From the NCBI GenBank assembly GCA_000507305.1, contig DF239771.1:13703-77702 (forward strand): a DNA stretch of 64,000 nt, read 5' to 3'. Positions 46,608 through 58,003 of this stretch are shown one piece after another. The notes beneath the pieces are model-generated. The model saw nothing but the letters and a program-made list of their open reading frames with translations. It made no database searches and was not told the origin of the DNA. Every line of letters starts with the position of its first letter. The stretch's first letter is position 1. The translations under genes were made by a program, and so were the position numbers. The DNA comes from Breviolum minutum Mf 1.05b.01 (lineage: Eukaryota; Sar; Dinophyceae; Suessiales; Symbiodiniaceae).

Positions 46608-47343
46608 CTGAAGCAGCAAACAAGCCACCAACTCAGTGCCATCTTGCCATCCGAATTGTCGTGATTTAAACAAGCCAAAGGCACTTCATCAATGCTTTGA
46701 TGCGTTGCAAGTGCGTGATCACCTCGTAAGACATTTGAAAAATTTTCAAAGGACCAAACTTTGGGGAAAACCAACATCTTCCAAGTGGATCTAGTTGTTA
46801 CATGTTGTTTCATGTGAACTATATATACAGTATATATATATGTCATGTATATATATATAGTCTTCAATTGTACACCTCTAGTATGCTTCAACTTTTCAAC
46901 TTTCCAAATCAAATTCATCCACTAAAAATGCCGCCCCTCAGGCCGCGGGATTAGGAAAAAACACCGAGGTGCTGCATACCATGCGAAGCAAATGGCAACC
47001 AGAACCAGGAAGAGACTATAAATTCCAAGCCTGAGATTTTCACTGGAAAACTCCCAGCGTTGTCAAAACTGCCAATGCGTATGTTTTTTTTTCTTGATTT
47101 CGACTTCCCTTGTTTGAAGAAATTGTGTTTTCTTCCGTGCAGGATTGTGAGGACGAACTTGAGGTTCAGAAACAAGATTCTGACATATACTGTATTAATA
47201 GTCACTCAAACGCCAATGGAGCATCAAACATCGGTAGCATATGGTTCTTTCATTATACTGCAATGACATATATTTTTTTCATTGGAATTCGAAACATCGA
47301 TGACGTTGTGAATCCCTGGTTGCTGTTGGGTAAGATTTGTTGC

Positions 47344-47442
47344 CAAGGAACAGCATCCTCGAAGGGCTGCTGGTATTGACGAGCTCTCGCCGGACGCCTT
47401 CGCTCCTAACACTAACCGTCACCAAGGCAGGGGTGCCAATGG
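47344..47442 (-). CDS. Candidate internal exon
   Basis: AAGCTATCAG acceptor and GC donor; 32 codons (TPALVTVSVRSEGVR, NTSSPSRMLFL). Two plus-strand frames are also open over the same bases, including one ending in QHPRRAAGIDELSPD, so strand is uncertain. A plus-strand segment at 47143-47233 (acceptor CTTCCGTGCAG, donor GTAGCA, DCEDELEVQKQDSD) adds to that doubt. Confidence 0.3.
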
Positions 47443-47473
47443 CTGATAGCTTGCAAACACAAGAGTAAGAGGT

Positions 47474-47582
47474 ATATGGGTGTTTCCGAAAATGGTGGTA
47501 CCCCCAAATCATCCATTTTAATAGGGTTTTCCATTATAAACCATCCATTTTGGGGTAGCCCTATTTTTGGAAACACCCATAT
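47474..47582. mobile_element. MITE-like element, family 1, copy c
   Basis: Nearly the reverse complement of 5020-5127, including the TTTATAATGG / CCATTATAAA interior. Ends ATATGGGTGTTTCC and GGAAACACCCATAT. Confidence 0.8.
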
Positions 47583-48063
47583 GGTACGAGTCCTACAAGG
47601 TGGCGTTTAGTATGGAGCTTTTTCCAATACACTAGAGTTGCACCATTTACAGCCACCAGGAGAGTAGAATATCAATGATGTATATATACATAAATCGTAA
47701 GGCTCAAGGAACACCATATTCATATATCTGCAAGACTCTAAGATAATTTACAAAGATTTACACTATGTGTTGACACCAGAAACAGCTCAGACAATGCTTG
47801 GAATCTCCTTGTATCAAAGTTGTAACTTGCCATGACACCTTCATCATAACTACAGGCTACAGGACTCCTTACCCGAAAACCACGGGGTCCGCTGCCACGC
47901 TACCATGACTCTCCACCAAGGATCTGTGTGAGAGCCTTGCCCTTGGGCAGTTCACCTGTGAGGCTATATCTCCAGAGACCTGACAAAATTGTCATTCTTG
48001 GAATACTTGGGGAATAACTGCATGGTGAAGAGTGAAACTTTGCGGCCACCAGGATTCACTCAC

Positions 48064-48154
48064 TGATTTCCAGGAGCTGTTTCTCAGTATCTCAAGTAGA
48101 TCATCGGCACCGGCCATCTCCACATCACCCACCCAAGCATGCCTATGGCAATCA
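48064..48154 (-). CDS. Internal exon, unknown protein
   Basis: TTTGGCAG acceptor and canonical GTGAGT donor; one base then 30 codons (RHAWVGDVEMAGADD, LLEILRNSSWKS). An overlapping frame encodes a hydrophobic helix (ALAVIAIGMLGWVMW) but ends in a stop. Boundaries favour the first reading. Confidence 0.45.
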
Positions 48155-48256
48155 CTGCCAAAGCAAAAACAGTGTGCATCCACTCGAGCATCGTCCTATG
48201 AAGACAGAACAGTTCTCAGGTGCTTTGAGGCGGAGCTGTGTCAAACTGTTTTCTTT

Positions 48257-48360
48257 TACACCCAGGAAATTTAACATAGCCCCTGGAAATAGGCCTTCCC
48301 AAAAGGAAAGTAGTCTTCCAACCATTATTTTTTGAGGCTATGTTAAATTTCGGGGGTACA
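48257..48360. mobile_element. MITE-like element, family 4, copy a
   Basis: TACACCCAGGAAATTTAACATAG on the left and CTATGTTAAATTTCGGGGGTACA on the right, with a secondary inverted repeat near the centre. Best-preserved member of the family. Confidence 0.75.
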
Positions 48361-48561
48361 ACTTGGTAATTTCTATCTTGGGAAGAGAGAATCCCAGGTT
48401 TTTGACCCACAAACACCAGACTCAGGAGGTTTGTCCCTACGCAGCAGGTGGCTTTTCTGATAGTCAATTTTCTCGACTTTTCTGCTTGGAAACATATTGA
48501 AGCTTCAGGGATATCTTCCTTGGTGACGAACAAAAAAGGGAAAACCGTGAAAGGAGGGGGG

Positions 48562-48664
48562 TGGCCATATGTATGTGTGTATATATATATATGTACTGTA
48601 TGTATATATATANTGGCCATATGTATGTGTGTATATATATATATGTACTGTATGTATATATATA
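48562..48664. repeat. Duplicate flanking a single n: probable unmerged contig overlap
   Basis: Bases 48562-48612 (starting TGGCCATATGTATGTGTG) are repeated directly after the n at 48613. The simplest reading is that two contig ends share sequence and were joined with a one-base gap instead of being merged. Confidence 0.7.
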
Positions 48665-48848
48665 TATATGTCGTATGATTATAATTCACTGTATATATAT
48701 ATATATTACATGATCCAATCTTATTTCCTTTCATTATTTTTAGCTGAACAATGGATATCAATGGAACCTAATTCAACAATTTCAATTTAGAGTGACTCAA
48801 TATGGGAATCCTATCCTAAACATCATTTGCAAGAAAGGTCGGACAAGG

Positions 48849-50592
48849 TCATGAGAGTTGTTTGGCCTTTGTAATGACTACCTCACCACTTGCATCTGAA
48901 ATGATACCGCCAGGAGCCTTTCCGATGCAAGAAGGTCTTTGGGCTGCAACATCATCTCTGCCTCGCGCAGCAGATGAAACCACCCCAGGCTTTTGGAAAA
49001 GAAATGTCTTCATGGTTGGTTGAGGGTCTGTCTCCTTGGTTGAGCTGTCATTCTCCTTATATAAGCTGGGTAGTACAACCCACTTATAGAAACTACACAA
49101 TCATGTTTTGATCCCCGGAAGATATGAGGAACACATACAGACGTTCCGCCTGGTCGCTGGTCTCTAGCACTGGTGGCTCCGTAGGCAACCCCTGCGGAGT
49201 TGAAGTCAAAGCATATCATCACAACCATCGTTTAAGATGTGTCAAGCTACTAGTAGAAAGGGAAGCTTGTAATATGTCAGCTTAAGTATCATAAAATAAT
49301 ATATTGAATTTTGTCTATTCATTTGTTGAATGTCAGTATTTGTCAGAATTTGTCAGTCTATCATCTATTCTATGTACTTGTTGTCTTCTATGTTCTTACG
49401 TGTTTGCATACAGAAGATTGTGCTTCTCGGATAACACCATTCGCCAGCTGGCTTTGGTGGCCCACATGCAGGTGACAACGCTTCACCAACGGTCGCACGG
49501 TCGAGTGACCACATGCATCCAAAAAACACTGAAGTGAACATAGAATCAAACAAGTTATGCATCCTTCTCTACTTGTTTGTATGTAATTCCCTTCATCTTA
49601 ATGTCTTGAGTTACCAATCATACCTTCACATTTCGACGTTTTACTATCAAAGGGGCCCATGACCTGAGACATGACCTGAGGCTGGTCGATATGCCCTGGA
49701 AGATCATATCTACAAATACAAACGCACGAATAGTAAAACACAACGTCTATGTTACGAATGAAAGCGTGGCATATCATATGACCGTAAATGTGATATGTGT
49801 GTATGTAGTTTATAGTATTTTGATATGAAGGTATATCGTATATATATATATATATATAATCTATAAATATATGTATATATACATGCATATTTATGACATA
49901 TATTATATATATAGGTTGAACCTTGAAAAGGCAGTCACATGTTGAGAACTCCACACTTTCTGCGCCTGGACAGGAATCTTGTCTGACCCCGTCCGTTGCC
50001 GTGCCTTCGGCCGAGCTCCATTTAGGAGGGACCAGTGCCAGCTGGAACCATGGAAGACATAGGATATCAGCTTTCAAATGATACATAAATGATACATAAA
50101 TGTCTAGAGTGTACATATTGATATCATTTCTGGATTTTTTGATTTGGATGATTTAATTCCAGATTTGGTTTGTGATTCCACTATGGGTTGTAACAGCTCG
50201 CCAACTAGTTCTGTTGGTTTCAGGCAGGGCAGACACACATACCTTGGCGGATGATGTCTGGTGAAGCCATGAAGAACTGACAAAATGCTTCACGAAACGT
50301 CTGGAAAGTCAAACATTTGTCTGGTCACATCATTTTCTTATTTGTCCCAACTTCAAGAAGATGAATCAAAGCACCCCAAAATTCTGGTTACATCAGTTGA
50401 CAAAAACCATTCTCTGTCACTAGTGGAAAAACCCATGGAAAAACCTAGCATTCATCTTACTTCCCTCACACAGAAACCTCGCGATTTTCCGGCCAAAACC
50501 CCACCTCTTCGCGTGCTTCCTGCGCCTGGTATTCATCTGCCCGTCGTTGCAAGGCCAATCCAAACTCCTGGCCCCGAGATCGAAAGCACTCG
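48849..50592 (-). CDS. Seven-exon 3' portion of an unrecognised gene, about 250 residues
   Basis: Exons 50478-50592 (RSRGQEFGLALQRRA), 50243-50276 (FFMASPDIIRQ), 50131-50204 (ELLQPIVESQTKSG), 49922-50041 (LALVPPKWSSAEGTA), 49400-49528 (VRPLVKRCHLHVGHQ), 49114-49191 (EPPVLETSDQAERLY) and 48849-49055 (TMKTFLFQKPGVVSS to KAKQLS, stop). Every junction agrees in phase. Donors: GT, GT, GA, GT (GTTCAA), GTAAGA, GA; introns 201, 38, 89, 393, 208 and 58 bases. The first exon faintly recalls the PHear domain of NECAP proteins (RG..F...LQ), too weak to assign. The tail is Ser/Asp-rich and probably disordered. The 38-base intron is the least certain join. Confidence 0.55.
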
Positions 50593-51223
50593 CTGTGTTC
50601 AAAGGAAACCCGAAAAAAAAAAACTTGGAGGAAAAAACAACTCAAAAAAATTGGTTATATACTGTATGTGTATATATGTATATATGGCACACAAATCGCA
50701 CACAAAGTCGCCTTTAAGAAAAAAAACAGTTGGAATCACCTTCCCTCAGATTTTCTGAGATCATGAATTCAATCATGCCATTTGGTGGAATGAAGATCAC
50801 ATTCATATGATCACAGTGTCTCTCGTCTGTCACGCCCGGCTTTTTGTGCCCTTCAACACCTCTGGTTTGTCAAAGCTATCCTCCACATGGTACCTCTGGT
50901 AAGGACAGGTCAGTGGATGGGAATTATCCCAGAGAACAGCAAACTACCTTGTCAGTTCTTGGACAGCTTTTGTCTATCAAGAGTTGGAATCTGAAAACAT
51001 TTAAGGATCTCCATAAATACAGATATGCAAGTTGTAAGTGGAACCCACAAACAACTTGGTATCTAACAAATGGGTGTTTATTGAAGATTAATGGGCCCTA
51101 TAATCCATCATTGTTGACTAAAATTGCCTATTTCTAGTAGAAATTGGGGTCTTTAAATTTTCAGACATCCCTTGAAGCTACCTTTTGACCGCCTGGGTCC
51201 TTTAACTCATGGTGGACTGCTAC

Positions 51224-51948
51224 CCCAAAAGCCAGGCAAAGAAACAACTCAAAATCCACCACCCCAGCTTGTTCATCTTGAATCCTGGTTTCAAATTTGC
51301 AAGTTGTCGAAAAGATTTGTCAAAGCAACGTGGTGAAAATGGGATATTAGACATCCATTACGTCCATGACTAAAGAAAAAAAGATCTGGGCGCACCAGTG
51401 CGGCAAGGATGGCACATCATCCTTTCGCAATGCTGCGATGGCCTGGACACCCACCTTGGAAAGGTGGCAGTGCCCGATTTGGTTTTCTCATCCTAATCCT
51501 AGGTGGTCTCAACACCGAAAAAGATTCACCCAAACAGATCATCTTCCCCCAACTTTCGTGTGAGCAAAACCACCGCCTAGTTTGGACGTGAGGGGATTCC
51601 GGTACCATCAACCCATATGAAGCAAGCAGCCTGACAAAACTGGTATGTTGTGAAGTGGTGAATGTTCACTTTGGATTAATATGAGAATCCCTCCTTCTCT
51701 TAAACAAACTATCTTGAACAGACCATAAGACCTTTTGACACTGCTCAATGGACCTTCATACTATGTTTACAAGAAATCCAGCACTAGGTACTTGATAGAA
51801 ATGAATATAAATGATACTGTTGATGGACAAAATCCATCGAAATCCTTGGGATGCAAGCTCTCAAACATCCCTGCAAATTCCAAGACTCCGGACATTGAAG
51901 CCGGGCGCTTCGCGCAGCACAGCATCGCAACGTAATTCATCCAACCAC
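51224..51948 (-). CDS. Three-exon segment with a degenerate EF-hand
   Basis: Exons 51867-51948 (WLDELRCDAVLREAP, VRSLGICRD; GT donor), 51387-51454 (VGVQAIAALRKDDVP; GA donor) and 51224-51284 (DEQAGVVDFELFLCL; GTAGCA donor). Phases match throughout. The third exon has GVVDFELFL where EF-hands have GxVDFEEFL, so the last calcium ligand is replaced by leucine. Dinoflagellate ion channels and kinases often carry such motifs, but nothing else here identifies the protein. Reading on past the last donor meets a stop 20 codons later. Confidence 0.55.
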
Positions 51949-52317
51949 CTGGGGGGTCAGGTGGAACCATATCCCACCCTTTAGGAGGGTCATCTTCCGA
52001 ACCACCTTGGGAGGGAACCTGCAAGGGTGCAAGGACCCAGATGACAGGGGTACCTTCTCCAGCCTGCTGTATCAGATGACCGGATTGTTTATTGGTGGTT
52101 GAGATTCTCCGACCTAAAAAATCCCCTTCTAAAGGATTTTCGAGTTAAAAAGTGAGGTACAAGTAGTCTCTCAGGTAGGATCGGATAGTCCAAAATAGGC
52201 TTACATGGCAAAGGTTGATGCTCTGGTTCTCCACCACCCAGTGTAAGAGTGGCGACTCGGGGTTGGGACAGTGGAAGGGCATCCCCCAAGTTCAAAGTCC
52301 AACACCACTGTTGATGG

Positions 52318-52423
52318 TTCAGAAATCCGGCGATGAGAACTTAAGGTTGTTAGTTTCTCCGGTTATTTACAGGGTTTTTTTTGTACATCCCAGGGTGGTT
52401 AGCTAGATTCCTTCCATCAACAG
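52318..52423. mobile_element. MITE-like element, family 3, copy d
   Basis: CTGTTGATGGTTCAGAAATCC and TTCCATCAACAG with the TTTTGTACATCCCAGG interior seen in copy a. A partial left end of the same family occurs at about 51,819. Confidence 0.75.
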
Positions 52424-52509
52424 TACCATTTCCCCGCCCCCCCTTGGCTACACATTGGGAAAAATCCCATCTTTTTGGCCACCACACTTGGCATCGCTCA
52501 GATTCTCAC

Positions 52510-52688
52510 CAGAGACCTGGCAATTCTCCGTTTTTCCCAAGGTCCGCAAAAGGAAAATCCCCACAAATCGGCCTCCAACATGCAGTAGGGAAAGTCCACG
52601 GCATCGGACAAATGTCCCCCCGGCGCGCGAGCAAACTGAACTTCCTGGTCAACAAACTGCTTCACTGCTTGACCGCATAGGATGACAT
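52510..52688 (-). CDS. Internal exon, unknown protein
   Basis: From ACTGGTATCAAG acceptor to a GTGAGA donor; two bases and 59 codons (CGQAVKQFVDQEVQF, GGHLSDAVDFPYCML, DLWGFSFCGPWEKRR). Strongly protein-like in composition, with a compact aromatic core. I do not recognise the family. It sits between a MITE-like element and the 94-bp array on the same strand. Confidence 0.55.
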
Positions 52689-52789
52689 CTTGATACCAGT
52701 AGTACCGCACAAGGCGGTGGCGGAAGTTTCAAAATAGGAAACCTATAGGAGAGATGTGCTGTTGTGAGTCACAGGTCGTAGAATGGTCA

Positions 52790-53165
52790 TCAGAACGTCG
52801 AAAAGTGCTCCGCAGTTCACAATTGTGGAACATTTTCTCTTGCACATGTGCGTTTCGCCACAGTTCCAGGCAATTTTTCCACAGTAGAACGTCAAAAAAT
52901 GCTCCGAGGACTACAGTCTTTTAACATTTTGACTTTCAAATGTGCATTTCGCCACAGCGGCGTGCAATTTTTCAGCATCTGTACTTCCAAAAGTGGTCCC
53001 GGATCGTCAGTTTTTTAACATTTTCACTTCCGAATGTGCTTTTCGCCACAGCGGCGTGCAATTTTTCGACATCTGAACTTCCAAATGTGGTCCGAGATTG
53101 TGGTGTTTTGCGCATTTTGACTTGCGAATGTGCTTTTCGCCACAGCGGCGTGCAATTTTTGATGT
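52790..53165 (-). repeat. 94-bp tandem array, four copies, coding-like on minus strand
   Basis: TTCGCCACAG recurs at 52854, 52948, 53042 and 53136, exactly 94 bases apart, each followed by GGCGTGCAATTTTT or a variant. On the minus strand the units give peptides such as VEKLHAAVAKSTFGS and TIRDHFWKY. Since 94 is not a multiple of three, the frame shifts each unit. I recall many predicted proteins built from this repeat in Symbiodiniaceae genomes (recollection only). It may be a satellite or a repeat misread as genes. Confidence 0.75.
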
Positions 53166-53864
53166 CACATCTCAGCACCTACCTCCGCACCCGCCGCTTT
53201 AACAGGCCTACTTTTGGACTGACCCGACACACGAATCTATGAAAAAACACAGCATTTCGTGACTTCTCTAACATTTGGCGCGGACGAATCTTCTTTCTTC
53301 TAACTTTCTGACTATTGCTTCTTTTGTCGACTGACTTGACTACTCTACTACTGCTTTTCAACTCTCCATATTGTCGGAAGTTTCTATTTAAACTTCCTTC
53401 GATCAGTATAGTTTAAGAATGTTAATGGCATGTCCGACTGGCGAAACCATGTCCAATTTCAAATCCAACCGTTAAGCAAAACGATCCACTGTACAGCTGC
53501 ACCCTTTCAGGAAACTCAGTTTCAGTGAAAGGATTCCGCCTCATCCATCGCCATGCGGACACTGCCTCTGAGGTTCAGGGCCAGAGGGCGGGCAAATCTC
53601 TTGAGTTTAGTTGTGACCCTCCAAAAGTCATATATTTCGAATTTCTGTTCAATTGATCATGAAATACAATGACTGGGAATAAAATGAAAGCTGCACTTGG
53701 AGGGAAGATGGTGGTGATGATGATGGTGGTAATGACAATGATGAATTCTGTGATGAACATAAACTCTTTGCATCCCTCACTACCATAAACATCATCTATT
53801 ATCATGTCAATTTCATTTTCATATCATATCATAGTCACTTCATGTATCTCAGCATGAAGTGTTG

Positions 53865-54248
53865 CTACGACTCCAAGATGTGCGCAACCAAGAAGCTGGT
53901 ATCATTCGTATCACCTCGCAGCAACAAACGCGAGGCGCCAATGGTGGCCACCGTTTCCAGGCGATAGCTGGCACAAGCACCTGCCACCTGCAGCAGTGTC
54001 TCAGCGAGTCGTAGAAACTACTTCCCAAGCAAGGGATTTTCTCCAAATTCCCAGACTAGTTCTGTTACTATGTGTGAAAATATCTCTCTAATATGTATAT
54101 ATATAATATGTATATCAAGCAATATCAACCACATCCTTTCAGCACGTCCTTCAAAATCACGGCCTGTGAAGCAAAGTTGGCCAATTCACGACAGCCCGGC
54201 TCTCCATAGGCAGCCATGATGCTGGCATCCTCACTGGTCAAGCTCAAG
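53865..54248 (-). CDS. Two-exon 3' end of an unrecognised gene
   Basis: Exon 54146-54248 starts after TTCTGAAG (SLTSEDASIMAAYGE, RELANFASQAVILKD) and ends in phase 0 at a GTGCTG donor; a later donor is possible. Exon 53865-53987 follows CTGCTGCAG in phase 0 (VAGACASYRLETVAT, LLLRGDTNDTSFLVA) to a TAG stop. Intron 158 bases. Both peptides look helical and globular. No family recognised. Confidence 0.55.
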
Positions 54249-54437
54249 CTTCAGAATTTCACGGCCCTACCAAGTACTTGTACCCCCATCAAAACTACCC
54301 CCCCACCAGAAACAATGGTTCAACAAGATTAAGGGAAAACAATGGTTCATAAACCCTGAATAAGGCTTTATCTCTGGGGGGGTATCTTGGGGGGGTAGGT
54401 GTACCGGCCATGACTATAATTGATTATCAAAAAACTT

Positions 54438-54692
54438 ATGACTAGGCCGGCTGTAAACCCTTCCTTGTCTAAAGCACCGGAAGGCCTTGGGGGAGATGAC
54501 CTGATTGACCCTTCTGACGGGAATGTGTTACCAACTGAGGTCCAGAATAACACCAGTTTTTCATGGAGAGATGTTGTTCACAAGACCCAAGATGGATTTT
54601 TATACGGGTTTTTGCAGAAATCATTGTCAAGCTTCAATGCCACAATGCACTTGGACATCTACGATCTACTGATCTGCTACCAAAGTATATGA
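54438..54692 (+). CDS. Plus-strand ORF, possible gene or antisense
   Basis: From ATG at 54438, about 85 codons to TGA, with good composition (GGDDLIDPSDGNVLP, SFSWRDVVHKTQDGF). It is the best plus-strand candidate in the host DNA, but lies within a minus-strand run, and the minus strand offers a terminal exon in the same bases (LVTHSRQKGQSGHLP). Not resolved. Confidence 0.3.
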   Translation: MTRPAVNPSLSKAPEGLGGDDLIDPSDGNVLPTEVQNNTSFSWRDVVHKTQDGFLYGFLQKSLSSFNATMHLDIYDLLICYQSI

Positions 54693-54972
54693 TTGTTGAT
54701 ACATCTACCACATGATACAACCTTCTGAATAGGTCATATTGCCGCCATGCTATATGGAAATTCGGGCATCATCTTTGTGCCAGCAGATTGGATGACCATC
54801 ATTTACACAAAAAGACTATAGCAGAATCTGCAGGAAAACTGTTTTGCGGAACCTCTACAACTAGTGGCACTTTTCAAGGTCATATGCTTAACTGTGGTGA
54901 ATGGAATCGATCGAATTAGCTCTGGAATAGCTCTGTTCATCGTTCTAAATGTGCCTCACTCACGACACTCAC

Positions 54973-55201
54973 GAAGCCAAAAACCAGGACATCCCCAAGT
55001 TCCCCAAGTCCTTGGATTCTGCTTTCTTCAATGTCATCTCTGCTGAGGCTTTTAGCCGTTCCAAGCCTAAGATCACCAGCTGAAAAATTAAATATGCTCG
55101 ATGGCTCCTTAGCTTGCTCATTGTTTCATAGAATCTCCTCCCCTTTTCACAGGTGATACCGGTGATACCATGTAACTCGATGTTGCCCGTCAAAACCATC
55201 T
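54973..55201 (-). CDS. Two-exon segment of an unrecognised gene
   Basis: Exon 55169-55201 (MVLTGNIELH, after CCAATGCAG, GT donor) joins in phase to 54973-55079 (GDLRLGTAKSLSRDD, GLGELGDVLVFGF), which ends at a canonical GTGAGT donor. Intron 89 bases. Reading through the donor gives 14 further residues and a stop, so this could also be the terminus. Confidence 0.5.
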
Positions 55202-55339
55202 CTGCATTGGAAATTTTGGGTGGTTTGTCAATGAGTTTGCTTTTCCACAAGGGCAAATTCAGGTAGAATACCGTGATTATTTTTAGGTTTACTGTACCCC
55301 CAAAGCCATATGCTAATCATTCAAAGCATCACACTTGGT

Positions 55340-55453
55340 TCATGCCCAGCTGCAAGACATTTCAGGAGCTCCTTCCAAGGGAAAGGCATCTGGACTACCT
55401 TCCGAGGCTACCATCCGATCACTGGTGAAACATGGGGTGCGGTGGATACACCC
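55340..55453 (-). CDS. Candidate 3'-terminal exon
   Basis: CTGAACCTCAG acceptor, then 37 codons in phase 0 (GCIHRTPCFTSDRMV, SPDAFPLEGAPEMS) to a TGA stop. Three plus-strand frames are also open here; the minus reading has the better boundary and fits the run of minus-strand genes. Confidence 0.4.
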   Translation of the reverse strand, partial: GCIHRTPCFTSDRMVASEGSPDAFPLEGAPEMSCSWA

Positions 55454-56595
55454 CTGAGGTTCAGCGGTCTAAGATGGAATCCTTCTGGAAAGCATCACTT
55501 GCAGCTGGGATCTGTAGAAATTCACCCACCTAATTCCCCACATCAAAGTTGGCAGGGAGGTGCTGGCTGTTGAGTTATGGCCATGTAAAAAACCGAGGAT
55601 TCCAAACTTGGCACATGATTTTTCAGCTTAAAAAATCCGTGGAAGCGAAGAAATGGATCACTTCCACAGGAGCACAAAGTCCAAAAAGCATACAGCTGAG
55701 ATGTGTATATCCAATGAAATAAATCTATATATATATATACATAAATGGATTCTGGGACAAAAATGGATATAGTACTTTTCAACTGATGCCTGATTTCAGC
55801 CATCAACAATATAGTTCTAATTCAAAATGTTTGAAACCAAAAAAGGGATCCTAAAGACCCACATTTATTTTATTATGTTTTTCCTTTGGCATCCCCAAAT
55901 ACGAGCGTCTCGTTCAGAACTCTCTTGCATCTGTGGTGTCAGCTCCCCGCAAGAGTTGACCGGAATGTCCCGCTGGGATGGTGCTTCATAGGTCATCCAA
56001 CGTTCGACCACCCCGGAACTGTCTAGTATTCATAGGATGAAGAGATACTGCTGATTTTCGTCCTCCCATGAATTTGCTCCATGAATTGAATTGAATGCTC
56101 AAGTAATACAACAGCCAAGCCGAGTCCGCAAGGTCGGTGGTTGGTGATTTTTCGAAAAGCACCAACCACCAACCGATATCATGTTCCCGAGGCCCAAGTG
56201 CCCGGGTAAGGATCCCAAAGGTGCCTAGCTGCACAGGTGTAAAAGCGTTCATACCCACGGAAGAACCTGTCGAAAGTGGCTTGACAACCTAGATCCATCA
56301 AAATGAGTCACCACCCGATCTTCAAGGTGCTCAAAGCCAAGCTTCAATTTCATGATTGATATACTTGAGTGTCAATGTTTGTATTGCAGCTTCTCACTCT
56401 TCACCTTCACGTATGATATGTGTTTGCATGATGTGTTGGGTTGCCGCAAATCTAAATGATGTGTGATGTATGTCTTTCATTGAATTTCCTCAAAGACATC
56501 ACCCATAATTACAGACTCTGGTTTTTAGTCATTGCCATAATACTGACAGATTTTAGAGTTTTAGATCCCCCCGCCCCCGTCCCCAATTTGCTCAC

Positions 56596-56690
56596 AGAAA
56601 CAACTACAACTCCACCAGCTCTGTTTGGCTCACCTGCACCATCCATTTCTACCACATCTCCACGTTCACCGGTCTGTCGACAGCGGAAAC
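56596..56690 (-). CDS. Internal exon, unknown protein
   Basis: ATGCTTAG acceptor and canonical GTGAGC donor; two bases then 31 codons (RQTGERGDVVEMDGA, NRAGGVVVVS). Gly/Val-rich ending suggests a buried strand. No family recognised. Confidence 0.45.
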
Positions 56691-56699
56691 CTAAGCATT

Positions 56700-57972
56700 G
56701 ACCTCCAGGTTTGGTAGCAACTTTGCCGTGAAGTGTTGCACTCAAAACCGGCCATGTTGTTTAATAAAGCCGTCTTGTCTACATCTAGGATAACTTTCAA
56801 ATTGAAAACCACGAGCAAGAGCAAAACATCTCGCATTTTTTTACTGAAAGACCTCATTAAAGCCAATATGTATAGAATCGTGAAGAGGTGTCATATCATG
56901 TGTATGATATTATCCATACATGCAAGGCTTCCGAGATGTAGATACACATTGACAATGATTCCACGATCGTCGTTGGAAAACCTCCGCCCCGTCCGCCTTC
57001 GCCAGCAGAAGCCTGTTCAGTGAAACGGTGAAACCAGTCAAGTAGGTAGAAATATGGATCCTCTGTTCAAAAGATTGCAGTCGTTCAAATTCTAGACATT
57101 CTTAGCATCTCCATGGTGCATGCCCTATGAAACAGGCAACCTTCAGGTGGCCCTGGTAGAAAGGGAAGCCATCCTGTGGCGAATCGAAATATTCCTCAGC
57201 TTGGCAAAGTTTCGGCCAGGGTCTAAACCTCTGTATTGGGGATGGTCATCCCACCTGTAACAGGGAATCCTTACAATGGGGATATAAACCCCTACTACCG
57301 GGTTGATGACCACATCCTCTATCATATACCCTTCCTGTAACCAACAGTTAGCCCCTGAAAATCAATGGTTGGGAGATGAATTTAATTTGGGGATGGCCTT
57401 TTTTCAGGGGCTATGTTAGTTTCAGGGAGGGTACATAATGTTCAGATACATCACCCAAGTTCATCCAATTCTCCAATCTTCAGTTTCACTTTTTTCGTTG
57501 GGAAATCGTTTTTTTGTTTCACATTGGCTTCACATTCTCTAATACCGTGAGTGTTATCTTCTTGTATGAACGGAAGGGACAATGGCAAGAGAACAGGCGG
57601 GAGTAGGATGTCTAATGTCCAAGGTGCGTCCTTGAGAAACCTCCAACGACTGCAGACAGTTTTGAAGCCCCAATTGGTTGGTGGTAAATAGAAGCCATGT
57701 GCAACAAAGATCATGTTGATTTACATACTGTGTGTGTATATATATATATATATAGCAACCCTAATAAACATGCCAAACATCACACCACATTTTTTGCAGG
57801 AAACAATCAAATCACTTCAATCCCAGGGCGGGCGCTGGGGCCGGGGGGAGCTTTTTTTTTTCAATGGCAATCCCAGACACTGCAGTCATCTGGGTGGCAA
57901 TGCGACAGGGCACATGCAAGCCTTCTGTCCCCAAGGCGTAGAGCAACTTCCTCAGCAACTGGGGAGGGGATG

Positions 57973-58003
<31 letters not shown>

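Noticed and set aside
50478-50592. NECAP (PHear domain) assignment
   Set aside because: Only a short RG..F...LQ pattern fits; neighbouring exons show nothing of that domain.
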